From positions 1 to 64,000 of the forward strand of contig CAZGAQ010000009.1 of assembly GCA_964523405.1 (NCBI GenBank): 64,000 nucleotides of DNA. The letters are read 5' to 3'. This DNA is from CAZGAQ01 sp964523405 (GTDB lineage: Bacteria; Planctomycetota; Phycisphaerae; UBA1845; Fen-1342). Both the position numbers and the translations under genes were made by a program. The notes below the pieces were generated by a model that did no database searches, was not told the origin of the DNA, and worked only from the letters and a program-made list of their open reading frames with translations. The stretch's first letter is position 1. Each line of letters opens with the position of its first letter. Positions 56,282-64,000 of the stretch are shown here, in pieces.

Positions 56282-57736
56282 CTAATCGCGCGGGAGCCAC
56301 TCGATCCACATCCGGCATTTGGGGAAGTCCACGGTGACGCTCCGCATTTCGCGGAAGGTCGGCATACCGACCAGCGCGTCGGCCTGCAGCCCCAGGACGG
56401 GGCCGAGTACGTCGTCCAGCATGTCGAGACCCAGGCCGCCATAGCGCGCGAACGTGCGCCCTGCCAGTACGAACTTCACGCCGGAATTCACCGAAATCTG
56501 TGCCGTCTGGTCGGTGCCCACGCCGATCCCGATCCCCAGGTTCAGTCGCTGCACGGGGCGCTCGGGGAAGAACCGCTTGAGGCTGGACGGGGCCAGCGCC
56601 ACGGCGTCCGCGCCCGTGTCGAGCAGCGCCACGCCGGGCTCATCCTGGACCTGAACCAGCGCCATCAGCTTCGCATCGCCGACGAGCCGCAAATCCGCCG
56701 GTGCCCCCGTGTCCGCGGCGTCGCGCGACGGCGAAATCGTCAGTTGCCCCTGGATGAAATCCAGCTTCATGCGGGCATCGGCGAAGATGCCGGTCCCCAG
56801 AATCCCGTCCGCAGCGTTCATGATCGCGCTGCGTACATCGAACGTGCGCGTCACCACGCGCCGGCACACAATGCCCCCGATGCGCAACTCGTCGATCAGG
56901 ACCTGGCCGGTCTCCTGTTTACCCGAAACGCCGCGCACACTCGCCTTGGCCACGGACTTCAGCCCGATTTCGTCGGCCACGGTCTGATCCAGCGCGATCA
57001 TGATGCTGCCGCCGGTGTCCAGCACCATGCGATAGGGCCCGCGGCCGTTGATCAACACGTCACAACTCGGGAGATTCAGCAGCACCAGCGGCGTCAGGGG
57101 GGCCGCGCCGCACTGCTTCACCTGGTTCAGCGGCGCGGGACCGACGGCCTCCAGATAGGCCGCGAGGCCTTCGACCGACTCGACCATGTGGCTGGTGGGA
57201 TAACCGTCTTTCGGATTGAGCTTCGCCTCAAGCTTGTGCAGCAACTCCGGCAGACCCTCCAGCTTGCCGGCCGCGAAGCGGGCAGCATACACGTGGTGCC
57301 AGTCTTCCGCGCTGGCTGCCCCAACCTGCTCCAAACGCGCCCCCCAGCGCGCGGCGTCCTCCAGTTGTCCCCGCGCGAGCGTGATGACGATCAGGGCGCG
57401 TAGAGCCACGCGGTCCGTCGTGTCCGTTGCCACCTGCGCGGCCAGACGCTCTGCTTCCTGCACGCGGCCGGCACGCCACAGCGCGCGGATCACCGCGCCG
57501 TGCAACTTGGCCTCATCGGGGTACTTGTCCAGGGCGCGCCGCGCCAGCCGCAGTCCAGCCTGCCAATGGTCCGCGCGCCAGGCGGCATCCAGGCCTGCCT
57601 GCAGCGCCGCCACGGTACTCCGCTCCTCGGCCCGTCGGATGACGGCCGGAGCTTCCTTCTGCCACGGGTTGTCGACTTCGTCCCCTGCCGGGAGCAGGAC
57701 GAGACAGGTCAGCAGAATCCAGGACGCTGCGCTCAT
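56282..57736 (-). CDS. Exported two-lobed retropepsin-like aspartic protease
   Basis: The protein has 484 residues from ATG 57736 (AGAGGT upstream). The signal is WILLTCLVLLPAG. Residues about 30-200 are helical repeats like TPRs (HWQAGLRLARRALDKYPDEAKLHG, VQEAERLAAQVATD). Two aspartic-protease-like lobes follow: MVLDTGGS (D240) with DGILGTGIF, and ALLDTGAD (D373) with ALVGMPTF. Each lobe has the D-T-G and the Gly-rich helix of retropepsins, so one chain could make its own dimer-like active site. No named family is certain. The gene is leftward, downstream of the alpha/beta hydrolase. Confidence 0.75.
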   Translation of the reverse strand: MSAASWILLTCLVLLPAGDEVDNPWQKEAPAVIRRAEERSTVAALQAGLDAAWRADHWQAGLRLARRALDKYPDEAKLHGAVIRALWRAGRVQEAERLAAQVATDTTDRVALRALIVITLARGQLEDAARWGARLEQVGAASAEDWHHVYAARFAAGKLEGLPELLHKLEAKLNPKDGYPTSHMVESVEGLAAYLEAVGPAPLNQVKQCGAAPLTPLVLLNLPSCDVLINGRGPYRMVLDTGGSIMIALDQTVADEIGLKSVAKASVRGVSGKQETGQVLIDELRIGGIVCRRVVTRTFDVRSAIMNAADGILGTGIFADARMKLDFIQGQLTISPSRDAADTGAPADLRLVGDAKLMALVQVQDEPGVALLDTGADAVALAPSSLKRFFPERPVQRLNLGIGIGVGTDQTAQISVNSGVKFVLAGRTFARYGGLGLDMLDDVLGPVLGLQADALVGMPTFREMRSVTVDFPKCRMWIEWLPRD

Positions 57737-57921
57737 GCGTACCTCTTGCCCGGGCCGCCGGGCCGGCGACGCGGTGCTCGGGACCACCCTATCATACGCG
57801 GATGCGAGGGGGCTTCGCACGCCGCAGGACCCCACCTGCCCCGCGGCCGACGATTAACGACGAGCCGGTCTCGCGGGGTCGCGCGATCGCGGCGGGACGT
57901 CACCAGCGCGGCGCTGGGCCG

Positions 57922-58926
57922 CTAGGGCCGCCGTTTGCCGCCCGCACCCTTGCGCGGGCCGCTGTTGGGGTCGCGTGGCGTGCCGGCATTGGGGTCGCTG
58001 CCACCCCGCGCGGCGCCGCCGGCGTTGTCGCCACTCCCGGGACCGCGGGAACGCGATTCCCGCAAGCCGCGCGCCTCGGCTTCCTGTGGCGAGGAGTAGT
58101 GCCGGAGGTTGGTAGGGGCGATCTTGCCCAGCCAGCCCGAGTCCGCGCGGTGATACACATTGCTGTTGATCGTGCCGTAGACGGTCGTCGTCGTGGCGTC
58201 GCCGACCGCGGTCTTGACGAAGTGGGCGAGTCCGCGGGTCAGTTCCTCGTCACTCAACAGCTCGGTGCCGTGCCCGGCGTGCTCGTCGGCCAGGCGCACT
58301 TCCACGCCGTCGGTTTGCTTCTTGAGTGTATAGAGGGCGTCGCGCTCATCCGCCCCCCCGACGAGCAGCAGGCGGCGTCCGGTGATCTGGTGTGCGTCGC
58401 CCGCGGCGTCATGGCCCAGGTCCGCGAGGTGCGTCGACAGGCACACCAGCGCGTCGACACTGCGGTCCTCAGCCGCATAGCGCAGTGCGACATTCCCGCC
58501 GACGCCGGCGCCCACCAGCGCGAAGCGCGCGCGATCGACATGCGGCTGCCGCGCCAGCCAGTCGTACGCCCCGCGCACGTCCGCGTACATGTCGCGGAAG
58601 AGCTGGGGGTCGCGCTGCACGGCGCGCTCGCGCGTCACCGTGGTCGCACTTTCCCCGTGGCCGCGCAGGTCGAGGGCCAGCACCGCCAGGCCGGCCTCAT
58701 GCAGCGGACCGACGAGCGGCTCCCACGCGGTGCGCTCGGCACCGGCGCCGTGCAGCACGAGGACGATTGGGGCATCCTGACGTTGCGCGGCCGGCGGCGG
58801 GTAGTAGTCCGCCTTCAGTCGCACGCCATCAGAGGCGTCGAACGACACCGCCTCCGGCGCGCCCGCGCACGCGAGGCTGGCACTGCAGACCAGGAATCCC
58901 AGCATTCCCTGGGCACACCGAGACAT
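57922..58926 (-). CDS. Alpha/beta-hydrolase-fold protein lacking its nucleophile, with Ada-like tail
   Basis: The protein has 334 residues; the N-terminus (MLGFLVCSASLACAG) is a signal peptide or weak lipobox. The hydrolase core is clear: IVLVLHGAGAERTAWEP (oxyanion region), LALDLRGHGES, then the nucleophile elbow VGAGVGGNVALRYA. The expected Ser (GxSxG) is Gly141. LLVGGADE and the His in EHAGHGTELL remain. A C-terminal domain (about 252-300, NVYHRADSGWLGKIAPTNL with EEAEARG-like spacing) resembles the Ada-type zinc motif, but Cys is replaced by Ser263 and the second Cys pair is absent. The tail is low-complexity Gly/Arg/Pro. A non-catalytic role is likely. Confidence 0.75.
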   Translation of the reverse strand: MSRCAQGMLGFLVCSASLACAGAPEAVSFDASDGVRLKADYYPPPAAQRQDAPIVLVLHGAGAERTAWEPLVGPLHEAGLAVLALDLRGHGESATTVTRERAVQRDPQLFRDMYADVRGAYDWLARQPHVDRARFALVGAGVGGNVALRYAAEDRSVDALVCLSTHLADLGHDAAGDAHQITGRRLLLVGGADERDALYTLKKQTDGVEVRLADEHAGHGTELLSDEELTRGLAHFVKTAVGDATTTTVYGTINSNVYHRADSGWLGKIAPTNLRHYSSPQEAEARGLRESRSRGPGSGDNAGGAARGGSDPNAGTPRDPNSGPRKGAGGKRRP

Positions 58927-59080
58927 GGCACACCCTCCCAGACGGACCGACTTGCGGGCCCCCAGCGGACCGCTTTTCGGACGATTGTACCGAACGGGAC
59001 TGGTCAGGAGCCATATGATCGGGATAATCGCGCCGCGCGAGCGTCGGGAATTGTATCCCCCCTGGCGCGGTTACCTATTC

Positions 59081-59105
59081 ATGGACGTCACCGGGTGGCG
59101 GTGAC
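59081..59105 (+). promoter_or_regulatory. Leader hairpin and 7-codon reading frame before the sigma gene
   Basis: GTCACCG and CGGTGAC (59087-59105) form a perfect 7-bp stem with a GGTGG loop, ending 7 nt before the sigma ATG at 59113. Overlapping it, ATG 59081 opens a seven-codon frame (MDVTGWR) that stops at 59102-59104. Together they could affect translation of the sigma factor. Only the geometry is seen. Confidence 0.3.
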
Positions 59106-59112
59106 GAGAACG

Positions 59113-59670
59113 ATGGCCCCTCAAGACGACGCGTCATTTGAGGCCCTCGCCCTTCCGCAGCTTGACACGGTTTACCGCGTCGCCCGCCGGCTGGCGCGCA
59201 ACGAGCATGAGGCGGAAGACTTGGTCCAGGAAACGTATCTCAAAGCCTACAAGGCATTTGACGCGTTTCAGCTACGGGACTACGGCGTTCGCCCGTGGTT
59301 GCTGAAAATCCTCAGTAATACGTTCCTCAACCGCCAGGCGCGGGAAAAGAAAGCCCCGCGGGCGGTCGATCAACAGACGCTCGAAGAGACCCAGGCGCAG
59401 AGCACGGCCGCGCTGATGCCGCCCGAGCTGGACTTCGAGAAGCTGGACGAAGAAGTCAAAAGGGCCTTGGACAACCTGGCCCCGGAGTTTCGAACGGTCA
59501 TGATCCTGTGGGCGACCACGGAAATGAGTTATCAGGAAATCGCCGACACGCTCGCGGTGCCCATCGGCACGGTCATGAGCCGACTGCACCGGGCGCGGCA
59601 ACAACTCGTTCGTACGCTCAGCGATTTCGCGCGCGAGAATCGGTTGCCGGGGGCCATCACGAAACCATGA
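59113..59670 (+). CDS. ECF-type RNA polymerase sigma factor
   Basis: The protein has 185 residues from ATG 59113. Region 2 is YRVARRLARNEHEAEDLVQETYLKAYKAF with the conserved acidic and aromatic residues. Region 4 (PEFRTVMILWATTEMSYQEIADTLAVPIGTVMSRLHRAR) is the DNA-binding helix-turn-helix. It directs polymerase to a regulon specific to this group. It is coupled to the anti-sigma gene by ATGA overlap at 59667-59670, the standard arrangement in which the second protein holds it inactive at the membrane. The stimulus is unknown, though the Cys-rich partner hints at a redox or metal signal. Confidence 0.93.
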   Translation: MAPQDDASFEALALPQLDTVYRVARRLARNEHEAEDLVQETYLKAYKAFDAFQLRDYGVRPWLLKILSNTFLNRQAREKKAPRAVDQQTLEETQAQSTAALMPPELDFEKLDEEVKRALDNLAPEFRTVMILWATTEMSYQEIADTLAVPIGTVMSRLHRARQQLVRTLSDFARENRLPGAITKP

Positions 59671-60509
59671 ATCCTGCGGATCTCCCTCAACACCTGGCTG
59701 CGTACGCGGATGGCGAACTCGACCCGGCCACCCGGGCGGAGATTGAGACGCTGCTCGCCCAGCAGCCTGAAGCGCGGGCTGCGGTCGAACGCTGGCAGGC
59801 GCTGCGCCGGTCCGCCCGTCGCGCCGTGGATGGTGAATCCGTGCCCGCCGGACTCGAGACCCGCCTGAGGGCGAACCTACGCGCCCCGCAGCATCCCCGC
59901 CGCGCCCCGCGCGTGTATCGGCTCGGCTTGTCCGGGTTGGCCGTAGCGGCCGCGCTCGTGCTGGCATTCTTCGTCTGGCCGGCGGGTGCGGCCGGCACTT
60001 CGGTCAAGGCCTGTGACTTCGCGCGTGTGTACCGGCGCTGCGCCGTGGAGCACCGGCACGACCCCTTTGCGGTGCGCGGCGACAAGCCTTGTAACCGCAT
60101 GGGCAAGCTCTGCGGTCAGTGCAGCATGAAGTGCAAGTTGCCGGACGTGGCGGCGTGCGGGCGCTACCAGCTCGACGGTGGCTGCAATTGCTCGCCGTGC
60201 GAGGGGTTGCGGGTGGTGCACGCCTACTTTCGCGCGAACGACGATCCGAACGCGGTCGTGTCCGTGTTTGCGACGGATAACCGGATCAAGCTTTGTGGGG
60301 CGAACGGCGTGGCGTGCCCATGCTGCGTGCAAGGCGAACACGAGTACCGCGGTGGCACCGACGGCGATGTGTCCGTCGTCGGCTGGCGCGATGGCACCCA
60401 CACGTACGTACTGGTTGGGCGCATGACGCCGAAGGAACTCGTGCACCTGGCAGAAGGTCTGCCCGCGGTGGCGCTGCCGCGTCTGGACACTCCGCCGCCA
60501 GCACCCTGA
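59667..60509 (+). CDS. Membrane anti-sigma factor with Cys-rich external domain
   Basis: The protein has 280 residues. The N-terminal part (DLPQHLAAYADGELDPATRAEIETLL, then AAVERWQALRRSARRAVDG) is the anti-sigma helix bundle. It lacks the HxxxCxxC zinc site of classical ZAS-type anti-sigmas. One membrane helix (about 86-106: LGLSGLAVAAALVLAFFVWP) is followed by a large outside domain with 14 cysteines (116, 125, 142, 149, 152, 156, 164, 173, 175, 178, 210, 217, 219, 220), including CNCSPC and CPCC. Such a domain may sense metal or oxidation. It is coupled to the sigma gene (4-nt overlap). Confidence 0.85.
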   Translation: MNPADLPQHLAAYADGELDPATRAEIETLLAQQPEARAAVERWQALRRSARRAVDGESVPAGLETRLRANLRAPQHPRRAPRVYRLGLSGLAVAAALVLAFFVWPAGAAGTSVKACDFARVYRRCAVEHRHDPFAVRGDKPCNRMGKLCGQCSMKCKLPDVAACGRYQLDGGCNCSPCEGLRVVHAYFRANDDPNAVVSVFATDNRIKLCGANGVACPCCVQGEHEYRGGTDGDVSVVGWRDGTHTYVLVGRMTPKELVHLAEGLPAVALPRLDTPPPAP

Positions 60510-60547
60510 GACCGCCATCGGTCCGGGGAAAACCGCCAGCGTGATCA

Positions 60548-60589
60548 ACAAGCGAGCCGAGCCGGACTGCCCGCAGTCCGACCCGGCTC
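60548..60589 (-). terminator. Stem-loop between the convergent anti-sigma and GH38 genes
   Basis: Arms of 17 nt (60554-60570 and 60573-60589) pair on the minus-strand transcript with two G-U pairs; on the plus strand those positions are mismatched. It is therefore better placed to end the leftward GH38 transcript. The following bases (GCTTGTTG) hold only a few T. Confidence 0.4.
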
Positions 60590-60615
60590 CTGGCTCCCCA
60601 GAGCTCAGCGGGGGA

Positions 60616-63600
60616 TCAGTCCTTCTGGCCGTGACCCTGCTGGTACAGCGCCCCGACCGACTCCCGCGGCAGTGCCTGATTCCACAACGTGAACCGCGCG
60701 AGCTGCCCGGCGAACATGTGCCCGTGGCCCCACGGCGGCTTCGGCCCAAGCTTCGCCACGCCGGTCGCTGGCGTCAGCTTCGCCGGCTTCGCCACGCGCG
60801 GCTGCCCGTTCACGTACAGCGTCACCGTCGCGCCGTCATACGTGGCCGTCAGCATCTCCCACTTGCCGACCTCCAGCGTGGTCTCGCCCGGAATGTCCAC
60901 GTTCGAGCCCCAGAAGTGCAGCCCATGCGGGAACTTCGTGATATAGCGCTGTGCGCCGCTCCTGTCGGCGGCCGATCCAAAACCGGCGATGATCGTGAAG
61001 TCGTCAAGCTGCTTGTCGATCTTCATCCACACGTTGATCGTCCACGCCGCCTCCGCGGCCACGAGCGCCTTGTCGTCGAACTTCTGCTCCTTGCCGGCCT
61101 TGCCGTCGAAGGTCGCTTCCTCGATCTGGACGACCGGTTGCGGGAAGACCGCTTCTTTCGTCACGGCGGAGATCGCATTCGCCTGCGGCGCCCGATCGCG
61201 CACGCCGCTGACGGTGATGCTCGGCTTCGCGTCCGCCGAGGGCTTCTCCGCCAGCGTCACGGTCACGCTGCGGCCGCCCTCCGACAGGCGCGCGGCCTTC
61301 ACCGCACCGTTGTCGACCTTGTAGTTGCTCGCCTGCTCCGCGGACGCCTTCTCCAGCGGCTCCGAGAACGTCAAGGCGATGTCGGATGAGAGCGCGATGC
61401 CCAGGACCTTCGTGAGGGTTGGCGGCGTCGTGTCGTTCACGACCAGGTGCGCCTCGGCCACCGGACCCGGCTTGCCACCGTCCCAGCCGCGCGCCTTCAC
61501 CGTCGTCTCCTGCTGGACCGTGAACGGCCCCTTGTACGTCGGTGACTGCTCGGTCGGCTCGCTGCCGTCCAGCGTGTAGCGAATCGCATCGTCACGCCCG
61601 AAGAACGCCCGTTTGAGGCTCACCGTCGTGATGTCGCTGAACGTGCCGGCACCCGGCGTGATCCGCGGCCGGCCGTCAATCTCGCGCCGCAATTCGTCGA
61701 TCAGCGGCTGCGCGGCCTTCGTCGTTGCCGCGGCGTCGTTGGCGGCCGTCACTGCCAGAATCCGCACGCTCGCATCCTTCGGCAGCGTCAGCTTCTTGGC
61801 CTGCGCCGGCAGGTCGAGCGCGTAGGCATAAAGATAGGAATACGCGTACGCCTCGTTCTTCCCGTCCGGCGTGTGCTGGTGCGAGCAGAACCACGCCACC
61901 GGATCGTCGCGCCGTGAGGCCGGACGCAGCCCCACGAGGTTCCATGGCCCCTCGTCGACGTCGTCGCGCTTGCGGCCCTGCCAGAGACGCGTATCCCACT
62001 GGCCGATGTAGCCGCCCCACGGCTGAATCGTCCGCTCCACCGCCTGCCCGTCCACCTGGAACGTGACCTTCGCGGCCGCGCCCGCCGCCGCCGCCAGCAC
62101 GTAAACGCGGTTGAAGCTGCCGGCCGGCAGATCCAGTGTCTGGCCCTGCGCAGTCGCCGCGTTAGGTTTGCCGTTCTCGCGCGAGCCGAGCTTGAACGTC
62201 ACGCCGCGATACGTGATCTCATCCGGCAGCATTTCCGCCGCCAGCGCGTGACCTTCGTCATCGAAGCCGACCTTACCCGGCTCGACCTTCTGCCCGTCGG
62301 TGCTCGTCACGCAGCGGTCGTACGGCAGCGCCACGGGCGCCGACTGCGGCGCCTGTGTCTTGCCGGCCGCCACGTACTTCACCGCGAACGTGCGGAGCGC
62401 GTAGGGCTTCAGATCGGTGACGAGGGCGCCCTTGTCGAGTTGCGCCGGGCCAACCTCCTCCTCGCTGCCGTTGACCTCGCGGGCGGCCGTCAGCGGCTGG
62501 CACAGCTCGATGCGCACGCCCTGTTGGGCCTTGCCGTCGAGCTCCACCACGCGGACGATCGTCTCGTCGCTGTCTTCGGCCTTCTTCACCGCCAGCACGC
62601 GCACGCTCGGGCTGCTGACCTTCAGCAGCGTCGCCGTCTTGCCCAAGGGCCCCGCGTGCGCGGCCGTCTGGAACGCAATCGGCGGCTGATTGAGCTGCAG
62701 CGCCTGCCAGTCGGTGCGGCCCTGACGCCAGTCGCCGGTGTGACCCGCCAGACCGTACTTGATCTCGTGGCGGCCCCAGTCCTGCATCGCCTGCTCGGGA
62801 TAGCCGCCGCGCACGCCCGGCGTGTAGATCAGCGTCAGACGCAGCGTGTCATCGCTCGGCTTGTCCGAGCCGTACTTGCAGTCGGTCAGCACCGTCACGC
62901 CGTAGTCGCCCTTCGCATCCGTCAGGTCGAACCACTGGTGCGACGGCACTTCGTACTTCTTCGGATCGTTGTTGCCGCGCTCGATTGTGCCGACTTCCCA
63001 GTTATACGTCGCCTTCGGATTCGCCACCGTCAGCGCGAACGTCGCCTTCAGCGCACACTCCTTGCTCTGCCAGTCGATCGTGTCCGCGAACTCGACCCGC
63101 GCCCCGGCCTCGCCGGCCGCCAGCCGAATCACCTGCACGAAGTGCGAATCCTCACTGTCGCGCGTCACTTCTACGGCCACCCGCACCGGACCGCGCTCGA
63201 GCACGCGCACCTTCGCCGGCCCGCTCACGTACCCGCGCGGCGGTGCCTTCTGATCCGCCCAATCCATGTTCCACGCCGGCCACGCGCCGGGATTCTCAAA
63301 CTGGAACGCCAGCCGCAGGGGCGCCGCGAGCAATTCGCGCTGCGCCTTCAGGTCCTTAATGCTCGCCACGTCGCCATTCGCATCCAGCGTTACGCGGTAG
63401 CGCCCGTTCTCCAGGCTCGTCTCGGAAACCTTCAGCGCGGCGTCCGCGGCCGCAGCCTGCGCGGTCGGCTGCACGTCATAGACCGCGTAGCCCACCGCCG
63501 GCAGCTTCGCCAGGAATAGGATGTGCGCCGTCTGTCCCTCTCCGTCCAGCACCTGCGCCGGCACGGCCTGACCGTCCGGGCCCAGCACCTGCACCGTCGC

Positions 63601-64000
63601 CGGTGCCTGCGTCGGGAACGTCACGCGCGCCTCGACGACGTCCTCCCGCGCGATGCTCAGCGGGTTGTACACGACCAGCGGCACGCCCTTGACCTGCGTG
63701 TCCAGCGTCGCCGCCACCGTGCCCGTCGCGTGCTCCAGCACGTCGGCGAACTGGTTCTGCGCGAGCAGCTCGTCATTCCACGAATACTCGTACGCCTTCG
63801 GCAGCGACGTGCCCGGCAGAATGTCGTGGAACTGCCCGCCCATCACCAGCGTCCACGCGTCGTTCAGCCGCTGCTGCGGATACGCCGGACCACCCAGCGC
63901 CGCCGCCAGGACCGACGCCCGCTCGGCCGCATCGGCCAGCAGCTCGTTCTGGCGGTTCCAGCGCTTCATATACGCCTGCGACGTAATCGAGCCGGCTGAG
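60616..64000 (-). CDS. GH38-type alpha-mannosidase, C-terminal part (cut by the window)
   Basis: At least 1,127 residues are visible; the frame runs past 64000, so the catalytic start is missing. SQAYMKRWNRQNELLADAAER and LVMGGQFHDILPGTS are the late catalytic-domain blocks of GH38, an alpha-mannosidase family acting on mannosides. Then come the GH38 beta-domains (SIAREDVVEARVTFP onward, NGRYRVTLDANGDVASIKD). A chitobiase-like/FN3-associated module follows (IRYTLDGSEPTEQSP). The C-terminus (GLHFWGSNVDIPG, WEMLTATYDGATVTLYVNGQP, LARFTLWNQALP) is a LamG/concanavalin-type domain that may bind glycan. Family members act on alpha-mannose linkages; location cannot be judged without the N-terminus. 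Confidence 0.9.
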   Translation of the reverse strand, partial: SAGSITSQAYMKRWNRQNELLADAAERASVLAAALGGPAYPQQRLNDAWTLVMGGQFHDILPGTSLPKAYEYSWNDELLAQNQFADVLEHATGTVAATLDTQVKGVPLVVYNPLSIAREDVVEARVTFPTQAPATVQVLGPDGQAVPAQVLDGEGQTAHILFLAKLPAVGYAVYDVQPTAQAAAADAALKVSETSLENGRYRVTLDANGDVASIKDLKAQRELLAAPLRLAFQFENPGAWPAWNMDWADQKAPPRGYVSGPAKVRVLERGPVRVAVEVTRDSEDSHFVQVIRLAAGEAGARVEFADTIDWQSKECALKATFALTVANPKATYNWEVGTIERGNNDPKKYEVPSHQWFDLTDAKGDYGVTVLTDCKYGSDKPSDDTLRLTLIYTPGVRGGYPEQAMQDWGRHEIKYGLAGHTGDWRQGRTDWQALQLNQPPIAFQTAAHAGPLGKTATLLKVSSPSVRVLAVKKAEDSDETIVRVVELDGKAQQGVRIELCQPLTAAREVNGSEEEVGPAQLDKGALVTDLKPYALRTFAVKYVAAGKTQAPQSAPVALPYDRCVTSTDGQKVEPGKVGFDDEGHALAAEMLPDEITYRGVTFKLGSRENGKPNAATAQGQTLDLPAGSFNRVYVLAAAAGAAAKVTFQVDGQAVERTIQPWGGYIGQWDTRLWQGRKRDDVDEGPWNLVGLRPASRRDDPVAWFCSHQHTPDGKNEAYAYSYLYAYALDLPAQAKKLTLPKDASVRILAVTAANDAAATTKAAQPLIDELRREIDGRPRITPGAGTFSDITTVSLKRAFFGRDDAIRYTLDGSEPTEQSPTYKGPFTVQQETTVKARGWDGGKPGPVAEAHLVVNDTTPPTLTKVLGIALSSDIALTFSEPLEKASAEQASNYKVDNGAVKAARLSEGGRSVTVTLAEKPSADAKPSITVSGVRDRAPQANAISAVTKEAVFPQPVVQIEEATFDGKAGKEQKFDDKALVAAEAAWTINVWMKIDKQLDDFTIIAGFGSAADRSGAQRYITKFPHGLHFWGSNVDIPGETTLEVGKWEMLTATYDGATVTLYVNGQPRVAKPAKLTPATGVAKLGPKPPWGHGHMFAGQLARFTLWNQALPRESVGALYQQGHGQKD

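Overview
This is a GC-rich bacterial chromosome segment with about 40 protein genes, one tRNA and several intergenic repeat elements. I see no phage, plasmid, transposase, rRNA or CRISPR sequence. The gene content suggests Planctomycetota, possibly a Phycisphaerae-like lineage. This is an inference from gene types, not a phylogenetic result. The clues are a PEP-CTERM surface protein, a beta-helix protein ending in a dockerin-like tail, a Tat-exported Gfo/Idh/MocA oxidoreductase, many secreted glycoside-hydrolase-like proteins, recurring CxxC-type zinc-ribbon proteins, rsmH outside any cell-division cluster, and weak operon organisation.

Layout. 0-8 kb: a truncated gene, a secreted protein of unknown function, a 1,156-residue GH16-like protein with repeated modules, a small unknown protein and a beta-helix/dockerin protein. 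8-11 kb: pabC and pabB for p-aminobenzoate, then a tiny Tyr/Arg-rich exported protein with a clear promoter and terminator. 11-16 kb: urocanase, a GspE/PilB-type ATPase and a second beta-helix-like exported protein. 16-24 kb: a very large hybrid histidine kinase (8 PAS domains, PocR, HisKA, HATPase, receiver) and a membrane spermidine-synthase-like protein. 24-29 kb: cupin, PEP-CTERM protein, two rRNA methyltransferases (RsmJ-like and RsmH) and a Tat oxidoreductase.

29-39 kb is the most coherent accessory block. A GH20-like exported enzyme, a small HExxH protein, an anion-type permease and a HyuA-family protein run leftward. They diverge from a DUF4434-type protein and a GntR/LacI-type regulator that run rightward. 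The divergent promoter carries a 25-bp AT-rich palindrome laid over a -10 box. I infer a regulated uptake and degradation locus for an amino-sugar-containing or related compound; the substrate is unknown.

39-55 kb: a MutM-like glycosylase, a lipoprotein, folC (apparently leaderless), aroB, a zinc-ribbon protein, YjbQ, a C45-type amidase, an acyl-CoA dehydrogenase, a large membrane protein with an ABC ATPase, a zinc-ribbon membrane protein, and a TopA with six zinc ribbons. 55-64 kb: tRNA-Leu(UAG), a small membrane protein, a two-lobed aspartic protease, an alpha/beta hydrolase that lost its nucleophile, an ECF sigma factor with a Cys-rich anti-sigma, and a GH38-type alpha-mannosidase cut by the window end.

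The non-coding DNA holds a dispersed hairpin repeat family (copies near 5.8, 50.3 and probably 26.0 kb, with a related inverted segment inside a 103-bp terminal-inverted-repeat element at 28.8 kb). In two places these repeats supply the stop codon of the neighbouring gene. Pathway links in the window are folate (pabB, pabC, folC), chorismate (aroB) and ribosomal RNA modification (rsmH, rsmJ).
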